A stretch of 43,528 bases of DNA, from positions 1 to 43,528 of IMG/VR virus record IMGVR_UViG_3300045922_000161; one strand, written 5' to 3'. Origin of the DNA: a virus. The notes beneath the pieces were generated by a model. It did no database searches, was not told where the DNA came from, and worked only from the letters and a program-made list of their open reading frames with translations. Shown here piece by piece: positions 1 through 11,300 of the stretch (within the stretch, counting starts at the first letter, position 1; every line of letters begins with the position of its first letter). Made by a program: the position numbers and the translations under genes.

Positions 1-127
1 ATATGACTATCTCGGCGATGGTGCCCGTCCGCACCCCCGCGTTCCGGTGACTGACCGGCGACCAACGGGCCAGCGCGGCGCCGGTCGCACCGTTGGTCAG
101 CGTGGCCCCGGTGAAACGGTAGAACCG
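1..127. repeat. Left copy of 127-bp terminal direct repeat (circular assembly overlap)
   Basis: Bases 1-127 are identical to 43402-43528. The reading frame of a tail gene continues without interruption through the join, so the unique molecule is a 43,401-bp circle. A length of exactly 127 and a position inside a gene fit the overlap left by an assembler better than a biological terminal repeat. The phage DNA may still be circularly permuted in the virion; the sequence does not decide this. Confidence 0.93.
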
Positions 128-586
128 TTGCCCGTTCACCCACACATCGATACGCCCATCAGAGGTGTGTCCGAGCCAGTAGATGTCCACCCGGCCTGTC
201 ATGTTCCGTTGGATCGGGAACGTTCCGCCAACCGGACCGCCGCCCATGAAATGCAAAACCGCATCGCCGCTCGTGTCGTTCACGGCGCGGATCGCCACGA
301 GCGACTGGTTCTGGTCGTCGAACAGATTGAAATGCGCGGCGGTGTTGGGGGTGCCGGTGCCGGCGTCGTTCGCCCGGTGCCAGCGCCAGCCCACCCAGCC
401 CGAGGCCAGCGGCCCGAACGACCGCTCGCCCCAGTAGGTGCCCGCCGCCGCGTGTCCGGTGCACCAAAGCCCGAGGGCGGCGCGAACGCCGGTGCGCACG
501 AGGGCGTCGTTCACCGAGTAGATGTTGATCACGTCGGTGATGGCCGAGAACCCGTCACTCTCATTGAAGGCTGCGTAGACTGCCAT
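1..586 (-). CDS. Lectin-like tail protein 2, N-terminal part (gene crosses the window edge)
   Basis: This is the 5' part of a gene that starts at ATG 586 and continues from 43401 to the stop at 42953, giving a 344-residue protein. It begins one base after the stop of the neighbouring tail gene (588-1631) and is its paralogue: both start M-x-x-YAAFNE-x-DG and both carry a GRIDV(Y/W)V-x-G segment, here near residues 135-145. The hydrophobic and Gly/Thr pattern (IYWLGHTSDGRIDVWVNG) resembles LamG/concanavalin A-like beta-sandwich domains that bind glycans. By position between the fiber adaptor and the lysis genes it is probably a receptor-binding or tail-decoration protein. The fold is inferred from pattern only and no catalytic motif is seen. 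Confidence 0.75.
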   Translation of the reverse strand, partial: MAVYAAFNESDGFSAITDVINIYSVNDALVRTGVRAALGLWCTGHAAAGTYWGERSFGPLASGWVGWRWHRANDAGTGTPNTAAHFNLFDDQNQSLVAIRAVNDTSGDAVLHFMGGGPVGGTFPIQRNMTGRVDIYWLGHTSDGRIDVWVNGQRFYRFTGATLTNGATGAALARWSPVSHRNAGVRTGTIAEIVI

Positions 587-587
587 G

Positions 588-1631
588 TCACGGCCCTGCC
601 GCCCGGAAACCGATCTGCGCCCCGGTGAAGTCACTTTCGATGAAGGGGCGACCTGCGCCCGGGAGCTCCTGCATGGCCATTTGCACCGGGCCGATAATGG
701 TGCCCACGTTCGATGTGGGGCCGGTCAGCACCGTCCCGCTTGCGGTGCGGAACACCGGTGTCAGCCCCGTTGGCGCCCCCGACCCGCGCACAGCTCGGGT
801 GGACACGACCACCGCCCCGATGCGGAAACCACTGCCGATGGCGCCGATCCCGTTCTGCGTTGCCAGCAGAGTTTGCCCGTCGGCGGTGGCGCTGACGTTG
901 GTCGCGTCGGATAGGTCCGGTCCGTTCACGTTGCTCAGCGACCCGTCCCAATCGTTCTGTGCACCAACGGCTTCCAGCGGGATCGTGTAGACCCGCGCGC
1001 CGACGGTCGGCTCGTCCGCCAGCACGACATGGGCAATCATCATATCGCCGGTTTGAACCAGCCCCACGGCCCATACCCGCAGCGACCCGAGCCCGGTCGC
1101 GCCGGACGGCAGGGTGTTCCCAACGAAACTGTGTTCCAGCACCCCGCCCACATACACGTCGATGCGTCCGTTGGTGTTGTGGGCGAGATAATGGATGTCG
1201 AGGTCGATGGTTGCGGACGGCGGCAGCATGGTCTTGCCGGTGTTCGACCCCAGCACCCACAACCGAAGCGGCGCACTCTGCTGGTTCTGCGCGTTGGTGT
1301 TGTAGTCGAGTTCAACCAGTGGCACCCCGTTGTCTGCCGTCAGCCGCAAGGCGGGTTGTTGATGGATAGGTGTGTTGTAAAAGCCACCGCTGTAAATTGT
1401 CCGGTGCAATCGCATGTGCAACCACGAGTTCGTCAGCGGCGGAAACTCGCGGTCCACATAGATCGTGTTCCCGCCATCTGGATGATCCGGCCCAACCCGC
1501 AAGGCGACCCCCGCGCGGTTGACCCCCGACAGCGCTACGGCGCTGTTCGTCGTGGAAAGAACATCGATCCCTACGGCCCCGACGATACCGCCCCAACCGT
1601 CCAGTTCGTTGAACGCTGCGTAGATAGTCAT
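588..1631 (-). CDS. Lectin-like tail protein 1 (paralogue of the next gene)
   Basis: This 347-residue protein starts at ATG 1631, preceded by GAGGGG five bases upstream. An upstream in-frame start lacks such support and would run into the previous gene. The N-terminus (MTIYAAFNELDGWGG) and the central segment with GRIDVYVGGVLEH near residues 155-170 match the neighbouring protein encoded from 586 downward, so the two are tandem duplicates that have diverged. The pattern of short hydrophobic strands, Gly, Asn and Thr fits a LamG/ConA-like jelly roll as found in receptor-binding tail proteins. The C-terminal half (after about residue 230) has no counterpart I can see in the paralogue. The role in host recognition is inferred from its place directly after the T7-type fiber adaptor. 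Confidence 0.75.
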   Translation of the reverse strand: MTIYAAFNELDGWGGIVGAVGIDVLSTTNSAVALSGVNRAGVALRVGPDHPDGGNTIYVDREFPPLTNSWLHMRLHRTIYSGGFYNTPIHQQPALRLTADNGVPLVELDYNTNAQNQQSAPLRLWVLGSNTGKTMLPPSATIDLDIHYLAHNTNGRIDVYVGGVLEHSFVGNTLPSGATGLGSLRVWAVGLVQTGDMMIAHVVLADEPTVGARVYTIPLEAVGAQNDWDGSLSNVNGPDLSDATNVSATADGQTLLATQNGIGAIGSGFRIGAVVVSTRAVRGSGAPTGLTPVFRTASGTVLTGPTSNVGTIIGPVQMAMQELPGAGRPFIESDFTGAQIGFRAAGP

Positions 1632-1642
1632 GACAGCCCCTC

Positions 1643-2329
1643 TCAGAGTTCGTAGACGCGGAACCACAGATCGCCCGCCTGCCCGCCGGACGGCGGCTCG
1701 GTGGACAACGTGATCCGCGACAGCAGGTTTTCCATTTGGTCGGCCCGTTCAAGCAAGGTGTTGATGTGCGCCACCAGCCCTTCGATGTCGAGGTCCAGCA
1801 GTTGCAGAAGCGTCGGCAGCTGGTCGAGAAGCTGAATGATCTCCGGCATCCGTTCGGCAATCAAAATGATGTTGTCCAACTGCGGCCCGAGCCGCACGAT
1901 CAGGTCGATCAGCTGTTGAATGTCGAAGTCGGCCAAGTGCACGGGCAGAACCACCGCGCGGGACAGCTGCTCGACGAGTTGCTGGATCAAGACGACGATG
2001 CGGTCCATGCCGTTCATCACGTCTTCGGCGAAGTAGGGCCCTTGGTTGTAGAGGGTCAGCGGCTGGGTGTAGGGAGCGGCCCCGATGATGTCGATGCGGT
2101 GCCCGGCGGGTGGCGGGGTGCTGAACCGCACCGTGCTGCCGCTCGGGTCGTTCACGTTCAGTAGGGCGTAGTGAACCCCCTGCGTCAGCAGCGTCAGGGT
2201 GCCCGGCCCGTTCGAGATGTAGACCCCGAGGTCGCCATCCGAGATGACCCGGAAAGGCACCGCGAAGTCAATGGTCACGCCGTCCCCCGTATAGGGGCCT
2301 GCTCGACGAGGGGTGTCACTCAGAGCCAT
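1643..2329 (-). CDS. T7 gp17-type tail fiber N-terminal adaptor protein
   Basis: This 228-residue protein has a T7 tail-fiber N-terminal domain in about residues 10-125. Visible features are the opening Y-T-G-D-G-x-x-x-x-F-x-V-P-F, a following pair of strands ending in PPPAGHRIDIIG, and a segment ending in the helix that starts at YFAEDVMNGMDR. In T7 this domain anchors the fiber to the tail tube. Residues 115-215 are mostly heptad-like helix (IQQLVEQL, IIQLLDQLPTLLQLLDLDIEGL), likely a trimeric coiled coil. There is no receptor-binding tip, so the adaptor probably holds separate distal proteins, for which the two lectin-like proteins just downstream are candidates. The start at 2329 has GGAG eight bases upstream. 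Confidence 0.85.
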   Translation of the reverse strand: MALSDTPRRAGPYTGDGVTIDFAVPFRVISDGDLGVYISNGPGTLTLLTQGVHYALLNVNDPSGSTVRFSTPPPAGHRIDIIGAAPYTQPLTLYNQGPYFAEDVMNGMDRIVVLIQQLVEQLSRAVVLPVHLADFDIQQLIDLIVRLGPQLDNIILIAERMPEIIQLLDQLPTLLQLLDLDIEGLVAHINTLLERADQMENLLSRITLSTEPPSGGQAGDLWFRVYEL

Positions 2330-2384
2330 GCGCTTTGCTCCTATCGGCCTACCGCCACCCTACACTCACGCGGCGGCGGTGTCA

Positions 2385-5300
2385 CTATCTGCGCCCGAAT
2401 AGATACTCCAACGGGGATACATCCTGCCCTTCGGCGGAGCGCCACGCGGCGTCGATCAGGCGGTTCATCTGCGTCGAGGGCAGGCCGAACGTCAGCCCCA
2501 GACCGTCCACGATGGCCTTGACCGTGGTCCGGTTGACGGTCTCGGCCTCGAGGTCGCGCAGGATCGCCGACGGGATGCGCGCCATGGTGTTCAGGATCGA
2601 CCCGTAGGCACCCCCGGACGGGAAGCCCGCGAACACGCTAACCGCGTCGCGGACGATGGGCAGTCCGCCCGCCACGGTGAATGCCGTCTCGCGGGTCAGG
2701 AAAGTGGCCCAAGCACGCGGCAGGTTCTCTTCATCGTCATCCGGCAGGCGCCCGGTGATCGCGGCGTAGAGGATCGCTTCGACCGCGAACAACATCGCCA
2801 GATCGACCGACAGCTTCAGCGCCTCGACGCCCGACCGGACCGAGAACCCTTCCTCGCGGAACACCCGCCGGGCTTTGTTGGTCCGCTCGATGGCGATGTT
2901 CATCTTGGCGAACATGTAGCTGCCCAGCGCGGTGAGCAGTCGCACCACGTCATCCTGCCGGCTCGTCCGGCTGGTGGTCCCGCGTTCGATGGCCGTCCTG
3001 TCCGAGAACTCGCCGCCGGCCTGCGCCCGGACGAGGGTGGCATCGGCCTCGGCCACGGCGTCGGTGTCGCTCATGCCCGCCGCTTTGGCCATGTCATAGG
3101 CCGCCATCCACGTCGGCATATCGATTGCGTAGAACTGGATTTTTTGCATCAGCCAGAACCCGGCGGGCGCGATGTAGCGCCTGATCACCCGGTCGTAGCG
3201 GCCCTCGAGCGGCCCTCGCAGGGTGTCGCCCACGATGTCCTGAATGTCCTTGTTGAACGTGGTCTGCCGCCGCCGCATGAACGGCGACGCTTCCATCACC
3301 GCCGCGACCGCCGCACGCGGGTTGGCCGCGTAGCGAAGCGCTGCTTTGGCGAAGTTCGCGCTGCCGACGACGACCATGGACTGCGGCAGGCCGGTCAGCT
3401 GAACGGCCACGGTGGTCAGGTTGAAGGCCAGCTTGGCTATGGTGAAGTTCGACTTCACCCGGCGGGCCATGGACCGCAGCCAATGGTCGGACGCCAACTG
3501 GCCAGCGGCCACGTCCATCACCCACAGTTCCAGCGTCTCGAGGTCCGGCAGCCGCCCGTGCTTGGCGAACAGCTCGCGGAACTGCTTGTTCTGGATGATC
3601 CGCCAGACCTCGGTCACGGCCTCGGAATAGGCCAGATCGTGCACGACCTGCGCGAGGTGCTGGTGAGCCACCTCGATGCCGATCATCAGCGGGCGCCCGC
3701 CCGACCCGTTCACCCGCTCGATCAGGTGCCCGGCTTTGGTCTGCGCCTTCGCGTAGGCCCCCGGCAGCAGGTTCTTCATCACCTCGGCGGTGTTGTCGTC
3801 CGTCACCATGGCCGACAGCTCGCCGTCATACTTGATCGGGTAGTAACCGCCCCGGTAGATGCCGAACGGGGTTTCGACGGGCAACGGCTCGACCTTGGCC
3901 GGGGCAACGCCTTTCAACCGCTTCTCACGGGCGGCAATCTCGGGCCAGTAGCTGTCGATCAAGTCCCACATGCCCTGCACGAAGTCCCAGTCCCGTTTGT
4001 CCAGAGACTTCAGTATTTCGGCCACCTGCGCCTTGGTGAAGCCTTGGCTGGCCGGGTCGGTCAGTCGTTGCAGGTTCCCCTCGTTGCCGGTGTTCAGCGC
4101 AACCGAGATGGCGTCCCACTTGGACAGCCCGCCGCGCACGAACGGGTAGTCCTTCTTGACCGCCATCTGGTTCATCTCGGCAGGCGTGTAGACCGAATAG
4201 AGGGCCTCTAGCTTCTTGGCCAAGTCCTCGCGGCGCGCGGTCGCATCACGGGTCGCGGCGTCGATCTTGGCCTTGATGTAGCGATAGGCCGGGCCGCCTA
4301 TCTCCTGCCCGTCAATCTCGCGCAGCAGCGTCGAGACGTTGATGAACAGGTTGAGATACTGCCGCCAGCCCCGCCTCCGCCGGTCCGCCGCCTGCGCCGT
4401 GCGACCGCGCGGCGTGCCCCGGATATTCCGCTCGAACCCTTCCGCAATCTCGGCCACGGCCTCGGCCAGCGTGCGCTGGCGCTGACGGTCGATCAGCTGG
4501 GCTTTTAGGCGAGCCGTATGCTCGATGTTGGTCAAGGCGTCCAACACGCCCTGCGCCTGATCGACAGTCAGCTGCCGGTAGTTCACCCGCTCGGCCCGCT
4601 CCAAGACCTCGGGCGGGATCGCCAGCTCGTTCTGCCGCCCTTGCTCGGTCATCCACGCGACGTAGCGCAGCAGCGCCGCGCGGCGATCCAGCTGGCGCCC
4701 GCTGACCTTGGTGAACTCGTAGGTCTCGAGGATCGCGTCGATGGGCTCGAGATAGTCCGGGGCGAGGTTCTTGCGGGTCGTGGCCGACTGCAACCGCTTG
4801 ACGCGGGCCTCTAGGCTTTCGACCATGGCCGCCGCCTTGCGGCTTTCGCTGTAGAGCATGAAGTTGATCAGCTGCCGCGACTTGGCCTCGAACGCCGCCT
4901 GCCGATCCCCGCGTTCCAGCGCCCGTTGCGCGTCGCTCGCAGCGCGGCGTTCGGCGGCGAGGTAGACGCTCGACCGCAACGCCTGCCGAAGCGGCAGGTT
5001 TCCGATCACGCGCTGTGCCGCCGCACGGGCCTGCTGTCGGCTCGTCGGCTTGCCTTTGACACCCTCGGCCCGGGCCAGCGCCCGCAGCTCGGCCACCAAC
5101 AACTGCCCCACCTTCTCGCCGTGCAGCGCGTCCAGCACTGTGGCGTCGGCCTCGGGCCGCAGCATCGGGTCGGGGTAGCGTTCCTGCATCACGCGCTCGG
5201 CCTCGGCGGCGGCCTCGGCGTCCAGCGTGGCACTGTTGGTCAGGGCGCGGAACAGGGCCTCGCCCGACCGGAAGCCGAACCACTGCGCAGCCTCGTCCAG

Positions 5301-8300
5301 CGGCACGGTGGGCTCGTCGGCTTTGGTCGCGTAGACCGCCTGCTTGCCGCGCGGCAGTGCGGCCACGGCAGCGGCCCCGAACCGCTCGACCAGTTCGGCC
5401 CGGTTCAGACGGGTCCTCGGCAGGTCGGGCTGATCGTCACCCAACCAGCGTCCGTTGGTGAACCACTCACGCGCGCGCTGATGCGGCTCCCGCATCAGCC
5501 GCTCGCGCTGGACCTCAATCTCCTTGGCCAGTTCGGTTTGGTAGGCCTCAGTCGCCCGCTGGCGGATCGGGGCCATGATGTCGCGCAGCAGCTCGCTCTC
5601 GGCCTCGTCTGCGGCCTGCTCCTGCAACTTCAGGAGACGGCCCCATGTCTCGGCGTCCACGCCCATCTGTTCGGCGCTGGTCGCGCTCACACGCCCCAAC
5701 CCCTCGTTCGCCTCACGGGCGTCGGCAAGCTCGCGCTCGGTCGCCAGCAGCCGGTCGAACACGCCGCGCATCTCGGGGCTGATCTTCACGTTCAGGGCCA
5801 GCGCCGTGCGGTAGAGTTGCCGCAGCCACTGTGTCACCCGGGCGAAGACGGACCGCAGCGCCAGCGTGGGCGCTTTGCCTTCCATCAGGTAGGCTTCCCA
5901 GCCTCGAGCGAACTGCTCGTGCAGCCCGACCGCGATCGCTGCGTCGGTGGCCCCGTCCCCGGTCGTGCCCTCGCGCAGGTAGCGGTGCACGTCATCGACG
6001 CTGATCGTGACACCGGGCGCCGCCGCCTTGCGCGCATCGGCGACGACACCGGCGGCGTTCTGCTTCCACCACTCCTTGACCGTCTCGAAGTCTGTGACCA
6101 CGCTGGGGTCGGCGCCTTCCATCTTGGCCAGCCGCTCGAGAATGAACAGGGCGTGGTGCCCCATCTCGTGCAGCACGGTCGAGAGGTTCTGATCGGCGAA
6201 CAGCGTGATCACGGGTGCGCTGTTGTCGGGCGGCAGGACAATCTGCCCTCGACGCCGCACCGGCCCGGTCTGGAACAGCGGCTGGGGTTTGCGGGCTTCG
6301 GCCCGCATCTCGGGCGTGATGTCGATGGCCCACACAAGCGGCAGAACGTCGGCGACCCCGGGCAAGGCGTCGAGGTTCGCCGCTAGCACGTCCAGCGGTG
6401 CCCGGGCGATTGTCCGTATGGCAGCTTCGCGCTCGCGACGCACCATCTTCTCCTCGACCTCGGCCTCGGCCTCGGCCATGAGTTCCGCGTCCGTCGCCGT
6501 GGCCAGCCGCCGATACCGCGCGATGTTCTCATTGGCCATCTGCTGATAGCCTTCCATCCGCAGCTGGACTTCGCGCCGGCGGAAGTCATCGGGCGGGTAG
6601 GGCATGTTGTTCAGCTGCGCCTGCATCGTGGCCAGCGTCTGCTCGAGCGTCGATACGGCGTCGTCCAGCTGCTTCTTGGCTTTCTCTTGGCGCGCGGCTT
6701 CGGACAGACCCGGAACAAGGCCAACCCGCTTCATTGCCGCATCGAGGGCCGCCTCGCGCGCGGCCGCGAGCTCCATGTCCAGCTGGGCGTTGCTCCCGGG
6801 GCTGATCTGCTCCATCAGTTCGCGCAGGCGCGCGGTGGGCAGGTTCGAGTTTTCCAGCGCCTTCTCGATACGCCGCTGTTGGTTGCGCGCGTCCGTAGAG
6901 TTGGCCGGCGGCGGCAGCGCGTCCACCCGCAGCTTGCCGCCATACTTCTTCGCCCACTTCTCGACGAACCGCTTCATCTGCTGGTCGTAGACGACCGTAA
7001 AGCCGGACCCGCCCAGCGTGATGTCGCTATTGCTCACCTCGCCCATGGGCTCGGCGAGAACACGCGCCGTCATCTCCCGCCCGATCACGTCGGACAGGGG
7101 GCGGGCGAACATGTTGGCGTGCGTCAGCGGGCCATCGCTGTTGGGCGCGCGCACGATCAGACCCGTCCCCGGATGAACGAACAGCTCCCCGTGCGGGTGC
7201 AGTTCCACGCGCCGCAGCCCGGCGTTCGGCCGCCCCGGCGGCACGTCGGACCAACTGATCCTATTGACGACCTCGCGCAGGCGCGTGTTCCAGCGACGGG
7301 CCTGCATCTGCGCCGGGGTCCACGCGAAGGTTTCGTAGTCGCCCCACGCCGCGAGGTTCAGCAGGCGCTTCATCATGACCTCGACCGCCGCCTGCCCCTC
7401 GAACGGCGTGAACGGCAGACGAGACCCTTTCGACGCGAGGTAGCCCGCAAACACCTCTTCCAACATCCGCGCGGCTTCGCGGTAGCTGGCAGCGGCGTCT
7501 TCGACCTGCTCGTTGGTGGCTTCGGGAGATGCGGCCAGTTTGATGAGATTGGCTTCGGCATCAGCCATTGCGTGTCTGAGGCCTTCCTTGCGGACCTCGT
7601 TGGTCAGCTCCCCCGAGAACTGAATGCGATCATAGTATGCCGCTTCCAGCGGGTGCAGCGGTATCCGCTGCGCCGCTTCCGCGCGGGTCTCGAACCCTTC
7701 CGATCCGCCCGCCTTCCGCCAATCGGAGGCAAGGTCGGACTGAACCTCCTCGACAAAGAACGTCGTGCGCCCGCCGATACGGCGGTCGGTCACGCGGGCG
7801 TGGACGACGATGTTGAGGGCCGGGGCGTCCCGGAAATGCGGGGGCGAGTAGGGCCTTGTGTATCTGTTCCGGTTGCGGCCCTCGTTGTGCAGCTCCGGGT
7901 AGTCGAGCAGATACTCGCGATAGTTCACTTTGTCCAAGCCTTCGTTCGGCTCGATGAACTCGCCGTATTCCGCCGCGAAGTCGCCGGCCCCGCTCGTGCC
8001 GTATTCTTCCAACAGGAATTGTTCCAGCGCCGCCACGGCTTCGTCGAAGGTGGAGAACTCGTCCGACAACAGCGGAACATAATAATCGCCGCCACCGCCG
8101 CTTTTGATGATCTCGAGCTCGACACGCCGCCAGCCGACCTCGACGGTCGTGGTATAGCTGACATCCGGGTCGCCGCTGAAATATTCGCTGCGCGCCAAAA
8201 TCTCGGCGTCCCTGACAACGCGCTGACGAATGCGACGAAGATCGCGCGCCAACACTTCCCACGCGGCGGAGATGTCGGCGTCGTCTTCGTCCGGGGTGGA

Positions 8301-11300
8301 CCCGTCCGTCAGAAAATTGTCTACCGCTACGCGCAAGCGGTCCCACAAGGCCTCTTGATCGGCATCGGGCACAAGCTCCGCCACGTCGTCACGAGCGTTC
8401 TCAACGAAGTCGTCCCAGTCTTCGTCGAACCACGCCTCGACAACTCTGGGCACATAGTCGTCAACCTGATCGTTGATGTATGCATCGTCCGGCTCCAGAG
8501 TTCGGGTTTCCCAAAACCGTCGCGGCGGGATGTCAACGGAGGCGACGCCGGGCTGCCCAACCAGCGTTTGCAGCTCTATCTCTTGCCCTTCCAGAAACGC
8601 CACCACCTCATCCCGGGTCACGTTCCGGTCGCCCTGTTCGGCCAACCACTCGTTCACCCCGGACCACTCGATCTCGGTGGCCTTGACGCCCGGCAGCTTG
8701 GCGATGATCGCAATCCAATCGTTCGGCCGAGCCGCCTTCTGCTTGGCCGCGCGCACCGCCGCCGTCAGGGCGCTGTAATACCACTTGCTTTCAGCGGACT
8801 GATAGAGAACCTGCGAGGTGCGGTCATCGAACACGACCTCGGGCACGGCCTCGTCGAACAGGATCGCCACGTCGCCGTGGCCGGTCCGGCCGCTGCCGTC
8901 CTCATGGACGTAGAGCCCCCGGTAGCCCGCTGCTTTGACCGCATCGACCATGGTCGCTATGCTCGGCCCGAGGTCGAGCGCGTCCGGGTTGTCGAACACG
9001 GGGTAAAGACTTTTCGGGTCCACCGCGACAATGTGGTGCCACGGGCCGAGCCCGGACTCTTTCAGATAGCCGGTGCCCGGCTCAGCACGGCCGTCCGGCA
9101 TTCTGCGCCGGGGGTTGATCCCGTAGAAGATGCCGATCGGCCCGTGCTTGTATTCAAAGCCGTGCATCCCGCCACTGCCGGGCTTCCCCTGCTTGATGAC
9201 ATCGCGCGGCGCCTGCGACCAGTGATGCAACTCGACCTTCCCGTCGATCTTGCGGATCGGCAGGTTCGGCCGGGTCGGGTCGCTGAACTCGGTCCCGGGC
9301 GGAGCAACGGGCTGGGTTGGGACGAAAGGCCGCTCCCGGAAACGATACAAGGCGTAGCCTGCCGCCCGCTCGGCATCGATCTTGTAGTCTTCAATATCCG
9401 GGACGATGCCCTCGGTCGAAACCCACTCGGGCAGCAACACAGCCTTCTGGTCGGCGTAGATCGTCTTGGACGGGTTGGCGCGGTTATGCTCGCCGTAGGG
9501 CCCGAAGTTCACCCAACTGTTCTGCCCGCGTGTCTCGGTCGTCATGGCCCGCGCTGCCAGCGGCGAGAACATGCGGACGTGAGCCTGCCACGCATTCTCC
9601 TCGCCGCGCGGGCCGAAGGCCGCCCCCTCGGACCCGTGCCCGAACACGTCGTGAACGATGCGGAAAATGTCGTTCACAACGGTCTCGCGCCCGTCGATGA
9701 CGATGCCGGTCGGAGCCAGCAACGGGTGACGACTGTCGGCCGCGTTCAAGCTGCCGAAACCGTCCTCGGTCGGGAACACCCACAGATGCTTGTTCTGTTG
9801 CAGGTCCCGGATCGCATCCGCCGGGGTCGCATAGGGGTTCTCGCCCTTGATAAACTCGAACGTGAACCCGAGCCGCTGCACGGCCCTGAACTGCGCCAGC
9901 GTCTCGCGGGCCAGCGCCTCGTAGGCTGCGCGAACCTCGGGGTTGTCGAGGTCGGACAGCGGAGCCGCCTCGTAGGCCGCCGCGATTTTCTTGGCGCGCT
10001 CCACGTCCACGGTCGCATAGACAGCCTGATGGCGCACCGGCAACCCAGCTTCCAACATGTAGCGGGTAGCCGCCAGCCGAACCCCCGGCACCGGGCCGGG
10101 ACTGGCACGCTCCAAGTCAGGCAACCGCCGTGACGGGTAGTCATTGATGCCACCAAACCTGAGACCGATCCGCTCGTGCTCGTGGGCGACCTGCAAGATC
10201 GCCCGCCGCGCAGCCTCGCTGGTGATGCGGTTCAGCGTGGCCGCGCGAACTTCGGGCGTCTCGCCCGGCAGCAAGGGCGGCTCAAAATCCTGCCCCAGCA
10301 CGTTCGGCGTCGGTCCCTCACCGTCCGGGGACGCCGGGGGCAACGGCAGGTCCGGCTCGCTCGCAGTGAGCGTCCGCCCCATAGCCGCCGCACCCGGGGC
10401 GGCCGCCCGGGTTGACGCCTCGCGATCAACACCCAGCGAACGCGCCACCCGCAACACCGTCCGGTCGGACGCGATAGTGGGGTCGATACCCCGTGCCACC
10501 AGCGCCGCCCGGACGGCCACGGCCGCAGGCGCGGTGCTGTTCTCGCGAACGGCGCGAGCCAAATCGCCGTAGGTCATCGGCGCGTCGGGATCGGTTCCGG
10601 CCAACCGGACCTCGGCTACGGGGAACTGCTCGAGAAACGCCTCGGGGTCCGGCGCCCGCGCCGCGTTCGTTGCATAGAGGGCCGCGTAGATCGAAGCATA
10701 CTGGCGGGCCACATCGGGCGCCTGACCGGCATCGACGAACCGCTGATAGGCGACCTCATACACTTCGTTGCGGATCGCCTCGGGCGCGTCAACGTCGAGC
10801 TGGTTGTTGGCAATCTGCTCCGCCACGCGCCGCAGTTCCGCTTCCATGCGGGCGCTGCTTTGAACGCGCTCGAAAGGCGTCATGTGCAGCGGATCGAGCC
10901 GGACGTGCGGACGCAGCAAAGTCTCGAACTCGGTGCCCACCACGTCGGTCAGCCAAACCGACATCGGGATCGACACGTCGTGCCCGTCCTGAATAGCCGC
11001 GTCGAAAGTGGTCCGGTCCACCCCCATCGCCGCCAACACGGTGTTCAACGCCGCGCTGTCCTCGACACGCTGGGCGAGCAATTGGGCACCTTCGGCAGAG
11101 ATGCGAACGGTCTCGACAGAGGTGCCCTCGGTGGCCGCCGCCGCCCACTCGCGGAACCTGTTCGGCGCGGTGTCGCGCAATTCGGTCTTCCGCGCGACCT
11201 CGGACAGCCGGTCGAACATCGCCTCGGTGGCAGCGCTGGCCTCACGCTGTTCGACCTCGCGCAGCACCCAAGCACGGGCGCCCGGAGATAGGGACAACAG

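Noticed and set aside
1-127. A biological terminal redundancy used in packaging
   Set aside because: The repeat is of a common assembly overlap length and lies within one gene whose frame continues across the join.
588-2329. A diversity-generating retroelement acting on tail genes, as in BPP-1
   Set aside because: No reverse transcriptase gene and no template/variable repeat pair were seen anywhere in the circle.
6687-10133. A long open frame of 1148 codons on the plus strand
   Set aside because: It lies opposite the giant protein gene, has low-complexity Arg/His/Val composition typical of antisense frames in GC-rich DNA, and has no recognisable motif.
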